Source: Bacillota bacterium (GTDB lineage Bacteria; Bacillota; Clostridia; Acetivibrionales; DSM-1351). Taken from it: a stretch of 31,230 bases of DNA. Positions 7,829-18,300 of this stretch are shown here, in pieces. The stretch is taken from the NCBI GenBank assembly GCA_023444055.1, contig JAEZRV010000079.1:1-31230 (forward strand), given 5' to 3'. Numbering within the stretch: position 1 is the stretch's first letter; every line of letters starts with the position of its first letter. The notes under the pieces are model-generated. The model saw only the letters and a program-made list of their open reading frames with translations, was not told the origin of the DNA and did not search any database. A program made the translations under genes and the position numbers.

Positions 7829-8998
7829 ATGAGAAAAAAGTTTATTTTACTGTGTTTTACCATCATATTTACCTTGATGGCAGTAAATGTAAGCGCCGCT
7901 ACTACAATTACATCAAACGCTACTGGTACACTTGATGGTTTAGACTATGAGCTGTGGAAGGATTATGGAGAACCAACAAGTATGACTCTTAATGGCGGCG
8001 GGACATTCAGATGTTCTTGGGGTAGTAATGTCAACAATGTTTTGTTTAAGATGGGAAAGAAATATAACAGCAAACAGACTTGGCATACAATCGGAGACAT
8101 AATAATAGGATATGCTTGCGATTATGAACCATTTGGGAATTCATATCTAGCTGTATATGGTTGGAATACCGACCCGCTTATAGAATATTACATTGTAGAT
8201 AGTTGGGGTACATGGAAACCACCAGGAAATATTACTCCAAAGGGTGCTATTACAGTTGATGGTGGTGTATATGACATATACGAAACGAAAAGATATAATC
8301 CACCTTCCATTAATGGCCCCGCATATTTTCTGCAATATTATAATGTACGCCGAGAAAAACGTACTAGCGGAACAGTACATGTAAGTGACCACTTCAGAGC
8401 ATGGGAAAGTATGGGTATGATGACGGGTAATTTGTATGATGTTTCACTTTTAGTAGAGGGATACCAAAGCAGTGGAATGGCTGAGGTTACAAAAATGAAT
8501 TATAATGTAATAGAGCTTCCAAAAGATACTGAAGCACCAACTGCACCTACAGAACTTAGAAGTTTATGCGTTTCTAGCTCAACAGTTGATTTGGCTTGGA
8601 CAGAATCTACAGATAATATGGCAGTATCGGGTTACAATATATACAAGGGTTCTGAACTAGTAGGTACTACTAAAAATACCAATTGTATTTTAACTGGATT
8701 AAAAGATAACACTTCTTATACGCTTACTGTAAAAGCAGTTGATGTGTTTGGAAATTTATCAGCTGCAAGTAATGAATTAAATGTTACTACAGATGTTGGT
8801 TTCAGATTAGGTGATATTAATAAGGACGGATCTATTGATGCATTAGATCTTGCAGCCTATAAATCATATTTTTTGGGGATTATACCTACTTTATCGGATC
8901 CAGCAGCAGATGATATTAATGGTGATGGCTCGATTGATGCACTTGACTATGCTGCTCTTAAAAAGTATCTTTTAGGTGTAAAAAATACATTACCATAG
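7829..8998 (+). CDS. secreted GH11 endo-1,4-beta-xylanase with FnIII and C-terminal dockerin
   Basis: Hydrolyses xylan outside the cell, probably as part of a cellulosome. Signal peptide 1-23 (MRKKF, hydrophobic, ending VSA). GH11 jelly-roll domain about 27-230: nucleophile E119 in PLIEYYIVDSWG, acid/base E210 in LVEGYQSSG, with the thumb region in between (INGPAYFLQYYNVR). Fibronectin type III module about 232-322 as spacer. Type I dockerin about 328-387 with paired loops DINKDGSIDALD and DINGDGSIDALD; the Ala-Leu pair after each loop sits at the cohesin-recognition positions. AAAGGAGGGG precedes the ATG. It follows the GH53 gene by 204 bp with no terminator in between, so co-expression is plausible. 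Confidence 0.95.
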   Translation: MRKKFILLCFTIIFTLMAVNVSAATTITSNATGTLDGLDYELWKDYGEPTSMTLNGGGTFRCSWGSNVNNVLFKMGKKYNSKQTWHTIGDIIIGYACDYEPFGNSYLAVYGWNTDPLIEYYIVDSWGTWKPPGNITPKGAITVDGGVYDIYETKRYNPPSINGPAYFLQYYNVRREKRTSGTVHVSDHFRAWESMGMMTGNLYDVSLLVEGYQSSGMAEVTKMNYNVIELPKDTEAPTAPTELRSLCVSSSTVDLAWTESTDNMAVSGYNIYKGSELVGTTKNTNCILTGLKDNTSYTLTVKAVDVFGNLSAASNELNVTTDVGFRLGDINKDGSIDALDLAAYKSYFLGIIPTLSDPAADDINGDGSIDALDYAALKKYLLGVKNTLP

Positions 8999-9004
8999 AA
9001 ATAA

Positions 9005-9154
9005 AAATTAGCTAAACTTAATGGGTCGATTGGAATTTCAATCGGCTTTTACTACACTTGGACTTGGGAAAATTGCGAAAAAAATATTGAAAATACTTTA
9101 TCTGAAAAACCGGACTGCATTATTACTGTTGCAACAGGAGTGAATAGATACTAA
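9005..9154 (+). pseudogene. possible C-terminal gene relic
   Basis: One frame is open from 9005 to TAA 9152-9154. Its second half reads like real protein (for example EKPDCIITVATGVNRY at the end), with no start codon or ribosome site. A terminator with a 13-bp stem follows within 5 bp, as it would after a genuine gene end. The family is not recognised, and chance is a fair alternative. Confidence 0.2.
9025..9050 (+). terminator. terminator after the xylanase gene
   Basis: GTCGATTG (9025-9032) pairs with CAATCGGC (9039-9046), 6-nt loop, followed by TTTT. It lies 27 bp past the GH11 stop. Confidence 0.65.
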
Positions 9155-9158
9155 TGAT

Positions 9159-9200
9159 AAATCTCTTATTCTTTTATTTTAGGAATAAGAGATTTTTGTT
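9159..9200 (+). terminator. strong terminator hairpin
   Basis: A perfect 13-bp stem (AAATCTCTTATTC at 9159-9171, GAATAAGAGATTT at 9183-9195) runs into a T-run. A-rich and T-rich flanks allow function on both strands. Confidence 0.75.
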
Positions 9201-9272
9201 TGAGAACTCTGCTGATTGGAGGTATAGATTGAGGTAATATTAATCTGATTCAAGTAAACTAAAATTAGTGAT

Positions 9273-9310
9273 AAAAAAGGCAGATTGAAAATTGATCTAC
9301 CTTTTTTATT
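9273..9310. terminator. third terminator-like hairpin
   Basis: AAAAAAGGCAGAT near 9273 pairs with ATCTACCTTTTTT near 9294 with one mismatch, followed by T-rich sequence. It may act in both directions. Confidence 0.6.
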
Positions 9311-9413
9311 TTTTTATTGTACAAAGATTAACTTTTTTTGGATTTTTCTACGTGAAGTCTAAATTACTGACAAATAGCTTGTGTAAGTAACAAAAAATTG
9401 CCCCAATATTTTG

Positions 9414-9442
9414 TTGACACAAATAAAAACTTATTTTAAACT
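9414..9442 (+). promoter_or_regulatory. candidate promoter for the T7SS operon
   Basis: A perfect TTGACA (9414-9419), a 17-bp spacer and TAAACT (9437-9442). The -10 is weak (4/6) but the -35 and spacing are ideal. It implies a leader of more than 300 nt before the kinase gene. A second, poorer pair (TTGTAA, TAAGAT) lies near 9685-9712. Confidence 0.45.
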
Positions 9443-9767
9443 AATAAAGCTAATAAAATGAATAATAAGGAATATGAGATAATAAACATCAAAAATGGAT
9501 GAAATTTAATTATTAGGTAGACTTTAAATCATGTTCCAAGAAATTTAATTCTGATTTTATAAAGATCATCTATGATTAAGCAAACATAAAATCTACACAT
9601 TTGATAATAGAAGTACTTCATGGACTAATCATTGATTTTTATAAGCTAAAAATTTATTTTAATAAGATTTCATGAGTAAACTGTTGTAATTGAGGACTAT
9701 GGTATTAAGATATCACTAATCTACCGTGAAGTAACGAAACTGAGAAATCAAGGGAGTTAAACAGGAA

Positions 9768-11627
9768 ATGAACAATGAAATGATTGGCAACACTTACAAA
9801 TACATCATTGACACATCTTATGGTATAAACAAAGACGGCTTTATTGCTATTGGTTCGGAAAGTATTGTTTATAAGGGTTTAAAGACTAAACTGGATGGTG
9901 GTCTGCAGTTTTCTTGTGTATTAAAATTTAAGCCAAAGTCTATTTTATCCGAAGGGAATATAGTTGATCGGTTAGAAATATTCAAATCTGAAGAGTGGAA
10001 GATTTTTGAGGAATTAAGGGAATGCAGATCTATTGTTCGAATAGACGATGTTATCGACAATTTGAGAGACTTCAGCTTGCCATGCAATAGGATAGCCAGT
10101 GGTGTTATAAACAGCGATTCTTATTTTTGCGTTGTTGAAGAATTCATTGACGGGTGGTCACTTGAGGAATTCTGCAGGGAAGAGTACTGGAAACTTAGAA
10201 GAATTGAACCTCTTAGTAGTGGGTTAAGCAATGTTATAAATTATCACAATTTTAGCAACGATGAAAAAGCGGCTGTTAATAATAGCTATAACTATGATAA
10301 TACCATAAAGTATCAAAATCAGATTTTACTCTTTATGTTAAATCTATGTGAAATTATGGAATTTGTCACCGAACAGAAAAACATTTTGCATTTAGATATA
10401 AAGCCTGAAAATATTATGGTAACGAGATACGGAAAAGAATTGGTACTGATTGATTTTGGTAGGTCAAAAAAAGTTAATAAAGCCAATAGATTTGCTAAAA
10501 GCAGTTTATCTAATGTGGATTATAACCAAAACGAAACTCTGGATAAAATGTATCAGTATGGTACGTTGGGTTATGCTGCACCCGAATGCTATGCTAAAGC
10601 CGCAAATGATTCCAAATTCCCATTTACCGATAGTTTTGAACAAGGGGAAATGTCTATCGAAAGCGATATATTTTCCTTTGGTGCTACCTTCTGGGAATGT
10701 CTAAATATATTTGAGCTAGTAACAAAAAATAAGCAATTTACTGATGATATCCACGATTTCTACAGGAATAATTTTTTAAGCGATGACGCTTATTTTAATA
10801 GAGATTTATCTTGTACATCAGTCTATTATCATAAAAAGTTAGAGTCTATTGTAAAAAAGTGCACCCGAAAGCGTACGAATAATTATTCTGATTTGGACAA
10901 TAGAGATTATTACCACTCTTATAAGGATTTAAGAAAAGACATAGAGAATGTAAGAGATTCTGTTCCAACGATTGTAAAGGAAGAAAACCCAAAAGTTAAG
11001 AATGCTTTTAGCTTATGCGGAAGCATGCTTTCGTTGTTTTCCGTTTTTTTGATCATATATTTTATCTATCATCTTATGGCATTTAATATTGCTTTGGGTA
11101 AATGGGATACCATAACTTCCAACTATAATGACACGCAGTTTTACAGACTCGAAGAAGTCGCAGAAAATTTGATTACTACTGCTTCTGCAAGCAGAGTAGA
11201 TGATATATATGGAAAAATAGTCAGCTTTACATATGAGAGCGGAGATATATCTGAGTATGAGTCTACAATGATAGTGAGCCTCTTGAAGCAAATTAACAAT
11301 AATAATTTATTGCCTGGGCGTGTTGATGAAATTATGCGTAACGCTAACACAAAAAAGTTTAAGGAGATTTCAACTGAAATTGTAAAGCTTGATGTAATAG
11401 GTGAGAGCGTTGGATATGATTTAGCAAGAGCAATTTTTAATGTTGAAGTAGGAAAAAACAAAATCTTAGCTGCATATGAAACGCTGGTAAAATATAAAGA
11501 CAATATTGAATTTCGTAATGCCGTTATCAAGCTTAGAAATACACTTGATAACGATGAAAACATAAATATAATTGCAAAAGGCACTGGATTAAGCAGAGCT
11601 GAAATACAAGAAATTTTTAAAGTATAG
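9768..11627 (+). CDS. membrane Ser/Thr kinase with EssB/YukC-like architecture
   Basis: 619 residues. A cytoplasmic kinase domain spans about 10-395: K53 in VLKFK (ATP-anchoring Lys), catalytic loop HLDIKPEN (D210, K212, N215), D229 of the DFG magnesium motif (LIDFGRS), then GTLGYAAPECY of the activation-loop APE region. The glycine loop is degenerate (IGSESIVY). One membrane span lies at about 415-443 and a helical, probably extracytoplasmic, domain fills 450-619. Kinase fold, single span and helical C-terminus is the layout of EssB/YukC of T7SSb, but EssB is a pseudokinase and this one keeps every catalytic residue. It heads the T7SS locus, so I infer it is the EssB counterpart or a regulatory kinase. 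A PknB-type sensor kinase unrelated to EssB is the alternative. Confidence 0.8.
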   Translation: MNNEMIGNTYKYIIDTSYGINKDGFIAIGSESIVYKGLKTKLDGGLQFSCVLKFKPKSILSEGNIVDRLEIFKSEEWKIFEELRECRSIVRIDDVIDNLRDFSLPCNRIASGVINSDSYFCVVEEFIDGWSLEEFCREEYWKLRRIEPLSSGLSNVINYHNFSNDEKAAVNNSYNYDNTIKYQNQILLFMLNLCEIMEFVTEQKNILHLDIKPENIMVTRYGKELVLIDFGRSKKVNKANRFAKSSLSNVDYNQNETLDKMYQYGTLGYAAPECYAKAANDSKFPFTDSFEQGEMSIESDIFSFGATFWECLNIFELVTKNKQFTDDIHDFYRNNFLSDDAYFNRDLSCTSVYYHKKLESIVKKCTRKRTNNYSDLDNRDYYHSYKDLRKDIENVRDSVPTIVKEENPKVKNAFSLCGSMLSLFSVFLIIYFIYHLMAFNIALGKWDTITSNYNDTQFYRLEEVAENLITTASASRVDDIYGKIVSFTYESGDISEYESTMIVSLLKQINNNNLLPGRVDEIMRNANTKKFKEISTEIVKLDVIGESVGYDLARAIFNVEVGKNKILAAYETLVKYKDNIEFRNAVIKLRNTLDNDENINIIAKGTGLSRAEIQEIFKV

Positions 11628-11646
11628 CTAAGAAGGGGGCACAGTA

Positions 11647-11964
11647 ATGAGAAAGTTGCTTGAAAAGTATGTGATAGTAAAATACATAATGGGTTCGTAT
11701 GTGAAAACTTTGCTAATTTCATTGGTGGGTTTTGCTACAGTTTTTGCTATCCTTGAATTAACAGGGGTATATTCTGGTATTGAAAGCGCCCTTGATTTGA
11801 AATACAATTCGCCTTTTGTTTTAGCTCCGTTATATGGATTTGTAATTTTATCCATATTATGCTTTTTTATTGGATTCCTAATTTATTTTTATAAATATAA
11901 AAGATCTAAGACAAAGGGAAAGTTTTATAAGATATTTTCGAATATATTAAATGAAAATGAATAA
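11647..11964 (+). CDS. small two-span membrane protein in the T7SS locus
   Basis: 105 residues, no recognised family. Two hydrophobic spans, about 20-41 and 57-84, are joined by a short loop (GIESALDLKYNSP). The N-terminus and the lysine-rich tail (YKYKRSKTKGK) should both be cytoplasmic. The ribosome site AGAAGGGGG near 11631 sits 19 bp after the kinase stop, so the two genes are co-transcribed. By position it could play the role of the small T7SSb membrane protein EssA, but no sequence similarity supports this. Confidence 0.65.
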   Translation: MRKLLEKYVIVKYIMGSYVKTLLISLVGFATVFAILELTGVYSGIESALDLKYNSPFVLAPLYGFVILSILCFFIGFLIYFYKYKRSKTKGKFYKIFSNILNENE

Positions 11965-11979
11965 ATCGAGGTTAGTGTT

Positions 11980-12375
11980 ATGAAATTGAAGATTTTAAAT
12001 ATTTTATCGGGCATTTTATGTTTTATTTCGTCGTCATGTTTATTATGTATACCATTTCTTGATTTAAAAGAAGGGTTTACTGTAGTAACTTATATTATTG
12101 CTGGATTATTTTGGGGCGGATTACTTTCTGCCTTCGTTCTGCAAATAGTACTTGCAAAATCGTGCAGGAGATTACCGGTTATAAGAAATAATAAAAGAAT
12201 TCTTCGAATAATTGGGATAGCATTACTGATTCTATTGGTTGCGGTAATACCTGTTGTTATTTTTTTTAACTATAATAGATTTGTTCTTCCCATTAACTTG
12301 TTTTTGGTGTTCCTGTCTGTGGAGTCATACTTCGTAATCAGACGTATGGAACAGTTAAATGAATATGAAAGGTGA
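11980..12375 (+). CDS. four-span membrane protein in the T7SS locus
   Basis: 131 residues with about four hydrophobic spans (6-26, 36-58, 73-94, 99-115) and short basic loops (KSCRRLPVIRNNKR). No family recognised. It starts 15 bp after the previous gene (CGAGG ribosome site) and its stop codon at 12373-12375 lies in the ribosome site of the next gene, which points to translational coupling with the giant surface protein. Probably a membrane component or assembly partner of the system (inference). Confidence 0.65.
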   Translation: MKLKILNILSGILCFISSSCLLCIPFLDLKEGFTVVTYIIAGLFWGGLLSAFVLQIVLAKSCRRLPVIRNNKRILRIIGIALLILLVAVIPVVIFFNYNRFVLPINLFLVFLSVESYFVIRRMEQLNEYER

Positions 12376-12382
12376 AATGAAA

Positions 12383-15300
12383 ATGGCTAAACATATTAAA
12401 AAGAGTACCAGTCGGTTTATATCTCTCATGACAGCTGTTGTCTTGTTAATTGGGATGATCCCAATATCAACGCTACCAAGTACTTTTGCAGCGATTGTAC
12501 CTACATTCACTGTTAATATTGACAGTGCAATCAGAGGAGACATTTATGTCACGCTTATTAAAACGCTTAAAAATTCTGAAGTTCCAGAAGAAAACCAAAT
12601 GGAGCCTGTAGAAGAAACCCAAATGGAGCGTGTAGAAAATGGTGTAGCGACATTCAGCAATTTTGTTGACACAGACGGCGCCTACCACTACGATGTTAAA
12701 ATAACAGGCATGATTGGATACGAAGATTATTCTGTATCGGACGTATCCCTTAACGGCACAAGCATTTCATATAGTGCTGAAAGTGATTTTGTTCAATTAG
12801 GTACGATTGAGGTCATAGGTCAGATAACGGATGAAAATGGTGCTAATTATACAGGCGGAGGGATTGTTTCTTATTCCGGATATGATGAGGGCTCAGTTAA
12901 TCTTGCGAATGATGGCTCTTTTATAGCGACAATTTATAAGGATAAGTCCTATGACTTCTATTTTACTCCAGCAGAACTTAAATATATCCCTGTTTCTTTG
13001 GGTATGGTAAAAAGTTCGGAAAATACTAGTCTGAGCGATTCTCATCTTGTTGCCAAAACGTTTTCAATCACAACGACTGTCAGTGCGATTGGAATAATAT
13101 CTCCTTCCGACCCAATTACAACGAGTCCTGGTGCCATCACTCCATCATGGTATTTTGTTACATATGGAGCAATCAAAATTATAACGGCTAGGGCAAATCC
13201 AGGTTATGTTATTGCTACATTTACTGTTGATGGAGACAATATTCCACATGCTAAAGGTAGTAGTAGTTATTCACATTTATTTGATAGTATAACTGAAGAT
13301 CATACTGTTAATGTTACTTTTGCCATGAAAACATACGAAGTGGAATTTATATTCAACTCTAATGGAACAATAAAAGATGATTTATTTAACAATATAGATA
13401 GTGGGGGGAAGATCACTGCTAAAGAGGGAACTAGCCCAAGTTTTACTGCGAACGCAAATGAAAATTATCATATCAGCGGCGTCATTATTGATTACAATGA
13501 ACAGACTGACGGCACCTTTGATAATGCTCAAACTGCTTATTCTCATACATTTACAAATATAAACACCGACCATTATGTCATAGTGGCATTTTCAATCAAT
13601 ACATACAATATAAATATCTCCAGTACTGGAAATGGTTCTGTTACTATCGACGGTTTTCCGGATAGTTTAACAAAAAAGGTCAGCCATGGTGGATCGCTTG
13701 CACTCACTCTAACCCCTGAGGCTGGATATGATGTTAAAGAAGTTTTATTAGACGGTATGCCGGTTGATGATTATAACCTATTATCCGATGGTGTTTCATA
13801 TTCTTACACCATTTCGGATGTTGCAGCCGACCATAATGTATCGGTTACTTTTAGCTTGATAGAGATTATATCTGGCGATGAAAGCGAGTTTTACGATCTG
13901 GTTACCGAAAGCCTTATAAATGGATATCCGATAGTATCTAACAGTATACGCATTTATAACTTTATAAAAAACGGTGCTTCGGTAACTTTTACACCAAAAG
14001 CACCATATAGCATAATAAGAATAAATAAATCTATGTACTCTGCTTCAGTTCAGCTGACAAGTTCGACTTTGATAGATAAAATAGAAATATATAAGAGTAG
14101 TAGTCCCGGTAAGGGTTGGAAAGAGATATCGATTCAAAATAAGATTCAAATTATTATTGATAAAAATGCTCCTGTTGTCGCAGATATTCCACCGATGGAA
14201 TGGACAAATCAAGATTATACCATTAGTGGCACGGTGATGGATGAAGACACTGCAAACGCCCCGTCATCTGGTTTATCGAGGGTTGTTTGGAGCAAGACGG
14301 CCTTAACCAAAGAGCAGGCTTTAACAGAGGAGACCAATATAGTTCCCGTTACAAGCGGGGGATATTCGCTTACAATCACAACCGAACAGAATAACGAAAA
14401 GTACTATTTTTATGCTATTGATAAAGCTGAGAATGTGTCTGACGAAAAAACAATAGATGTAAAAATCGACAAGACAATGCCTGAAATCACTCAATTTATA
14501 TTCCAAAAAGCTGAGATGTCTGTTGTCTCACAAGTTATTAACTTTTTGACTTTCGGAACTTTTTTTAATCAAGAAATTGAAGTTGTTATTACTGCTCAAG
14601 ACCTAGGCATTTCATCAGGTTTAAAGGAAATTACCTTATATAGTGATGATGTTGCTGTCGAAACAAAAACCGTTACAGGAGCTTCTGCGGTATTCAAATT
14701 GACTCTTGAGAATTTTAACAGTAATGAAATCTCGGCATCTGTAAAAGATATAGCCGGCAATGATTCTGCAAATAATAGTCTTACCAAGCCCACTGATGTA
14801 ATAACAAACGCGTTTAGCAATCTTGTCAGTCTTAAAACTGAAAAGCCGACTATTTTTATTGTTCCTATGAGCAAAGCAATACATACAAAAAGTGGAAGGA
14901 ATTGGTATAACGGAAACGTTGGGTTTACTGTAAATGCAAGCACTGAAAGCGGTGGTATTTATTCGGTCGTAATTAGGGTCAACGGTAAGAATATTACAAC
15001 AGACAAAAATGGCAAAGCTATAGACGCAAATTTCTTTGAATCTCAGACACTGCAGGAAACGTTTACGGTTAATACAGACTATAATCCTTTGGATGGAGAA
15101 AATAACATTGAGGTCATTGTTACCAATAACTACGGGAACATAGAAACAGCTAGTATAAAGGTATATATTGACACTACCAACCCCAAAATTGTAGGATTTG
15201 AATTTAGTGAGGAAAACGATGGTACCTTAAGTAAAGTATTCAACTTCTTGACGTTTGGGAGTTTCTTTAACGAAAAGGTAAAAGTTACGGTTATTGCAAG

Positions 15301-18300
15301 TGACAAATATGGAGCAACATCAGGAATTAGTTCAATTACCCTATATGCCAACGGGAAGCTGATGGACGGTTCACCCAAAGCTGCAACTGCAATTGATAAC
15401 GGAATTTACAAAGCGGAGTTTATTTTGCCGGAACATATAGTTTCCAATGCAAAGCTTTTAGACGTAAGTTTATCGGCTGTGGCAACAGACAATGTTACCA
15501 ATATAACAGGGAAAGATAAAGCTAATCCGTATGGTGTTCCGGTAACGCCTGCTGCTGTTAGTTCTGATATAAAAAACAACAGATTGATGATTGAAACAGT
15601 TAAACCGACAATCGATATTTCGTATCCTGAACCAGTATTTATTGAAAGTAATAACAAAAAGTGGTATTCGGGCGACGTACCGGTTACAGTTACTGTTAAT
15701 GATATGGATTCAGGTATCCGATCTGTCTGGATTAAAATTAATGGTGTTAAAATTGAGACTGATACTGATGGAAAACCTATAATCGATAATTTCTATATTG
15801 CAGAAATGCATAATGAAGTCTTTCGAATCAACACCAGACAGGGAACTCAAGCGACTGATGGCTCTTATTTATTTGAAGTTGGCGTTATAGATAATGCTGG
15901 GAATGTGTATTCTTTAAGCGATACTGTATATAAGGATATAAGTAACCCTACAATCTCTAGCTATAGTTTTACCCCAGTAACATCTGACGGTATCACCGAA
16001 ACGTCCGAATTTATTGACTATTTGGAATATGGCTTCTATTTTAAATCAGAATTTAACGCTGTTATCCATGTTTCAGATCAGAATCCTTCGTCGGGTTCTG
16101 ACAAAGTGAGCTATCGTCTTGTATCTTATCAGAACGAAAAGATAACTGGTGAGAAAAATGGAACACAAACCATTGCAGACGGTATAGCAGTGATTAATAT
16201 TCCCAAAGGATTTAAAGGACAAATATTTGTAAAGGCATTTGATAATACAGGCAACAAATCAAACGAAGTAAAGCCAAGGGGATTTGTAAGCGATGACACT
16301 TCTCCTAAGATTAATATTACGAATAATAACTCTACAAGTCATAATGATGCCGACGGGAACAAGCTTTACGTTTCCAATATGAGTTTTACTGTTGTTATAT
16401 CTGATTACAGTTCTGGAATAAAAGAAATCGGATATTCCCAAATTGCTGAAAAAGAATCCTTTGAGAGAAAAAGCGTACTGATTAAAAACACAGGCTACAA
16501 AATCGGTGATATCTTGGAAAATGGTTGGACAGTTTCAGAAATGGATTCAAACCTTGTTACGAAGGTGACAAAAACATTTCCATTTAGTTACGACGATAAT
16601 GATATTATCCTAACTTTTGATGCAACTGATCGTTCCGACAACAAAGAGGGAAATATACAGACTGAGAAAATTACAATTGATAAAACGGCTCCGATAATCA
16701 ATGTGAAGTTTCGTTCAGATGAAAGCAAAAACAACTATTATTACAGCGCAAACCGTATTGCTGATGTAACTGTAATCGAGAGAAATTTTGATTCTGGTTT
16801 GGTAACAGCCGATATTGAAAATAAATTTGGTAAAGTGCCGACCTTTTCCTTTACTAGAAGATCAGAAACCGAACATGTCGCTGTGATTGATTTTGATGAG
16901 GGTGACTATACATTCGAAGTAAACGGTACCGATTTGGGTAATCATGCTGCAGTCGTTAATTTTAGTGGAGGAAATGAAAAGTTGTTCTATGTGGATAAAA
17001 CCAAGCCCAGAATTGAAGAAAACTTTACAACGTTTAGCAATAGCGAAACAGATAATAGTTTTAATAAGGATAAAATCGCCAGCATTAAAATAACTGAACA
17101 TAATTTTGATCCTAGGCTGATTGAATTAAGAATCTCCGGAAAGGGTGCAGGAGGAGACCAAAGCAATGCTGGTTTTACTGATGTAACACCTGAAATATTG
17201 GGCTCAGCTCGTTGGGATTCGGTAGGAGATGTTCATACAATCTCGCTAACGTTCAGTAAAGATGCTGTTTATAAGATAGAAATGTACCCTAAAGATTTAG
17301 CTGAAAATAGCACTGAACTCAGAAGTACAACAGTGTTTGAAATTGATCAATCAGTACCGGTTGTTAAGACTAAAAATGGTTCTTCGGTTAGTGATGATAA
17401 TACTAAATTTGTGGATGTATATCCCTATACAAGAAAAGACCTCCCTGCACCTACGGTTGAGTTTGGTGATTTGAATATTGATCATATAAAGTATAATTTA
17501 ATAGTTTATACTCCAGATCATACAAGTAAAGATGTGATAACGGCTATTAAGCCGGTTAAGGTGTATCTAGATGAAGACAAAAACAAGTCCGGAAGAATTA
17601 AGGGGAACAAATTTACTTTGCCAAATTTTGATAAGGATGGTGTTTATGCGCTGGAATTAACCGCCGTAGATGTGGCGGGAAATGAAAGTCTGCTTAACCA
17701 AAATACATACGCAAGGATGGTCAATCAGGATGTATTGGCATATATCACTGAAAGTAACTTTGAAGCAAAAACTGGGTTGTATTCTTTTCAATATGAAAAT
17801 GGGGATGCTATTAGCAAAAGACCGGATAACTTCAGCGATATAAATATATGTATGTTCACGAAGAAAAATACAGACAGTGATGTTGTTTTAAGAGACAATA
17901 ATGCTGATGAAGTATACGCAAAAGTAGCGGGAACAACAGATGACAGTATTTATGGATTCGGAATTCATAACTTCGTCCTTAAATCGGATTTCTTTAAGGA
18001 GAATTTCCAAGACGATACAGATATTGAATTGCATTTATCTGTAAAAAATGAGGGCAATAGGATAGACCTAGGTAAAATGCATATTGATAATATTGCTCCC
18101 ACCTGCAAAGTGCCCAAAGAATTAAAATCATGGAATTGGTACTATGGCGAAGAAGAACGTACAATTACTATTTCTAATATCAGCGAACTAATCGATGAGA
18201 ATCGGAGTAAGGTATACGATAACGGTAAGGAGGTGGAGTTCAAATATTTGAGCGATAATAATACTTTATCGTTTAAGATTGGAAAGGGCTGGCATAATGT

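Larger units (their letters stand above)
8999..9767. other. 769-bp non-coding region with three terminators, a possible gene relic and a promoter
   Basis: Between the xylanase and the T7SS locus I see three hairpins with T-tracts (9025-9050, 9159-9200, 9273-9310), a short coding-like fragment (9005-9154) and a candidate promoter at 9414-9442. The remaining 9450-9767 is AT-rich leader without ORFs or named motifs, ending in AGGGAG and AGGAA ribosome sites before ATG 9768. The stacking of terminators suggests deleted genes at this junction. Confidence 0.6.

Noticed and set aside
11141..11722. 193-aa open frame on the minus strand
   Set aside because: It lies antisense to the kinase C-terminus and the next gene, has no ribosome site, and its Ser/Leu/Ile-rich composition is what the complement of these genes gives.
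14596..14943. 115-aa minus-strand frame (and similar ones inside 12383-18478)
   Set aside because: Shadow of the long surface-protein gene, without start signals or recognisable content.
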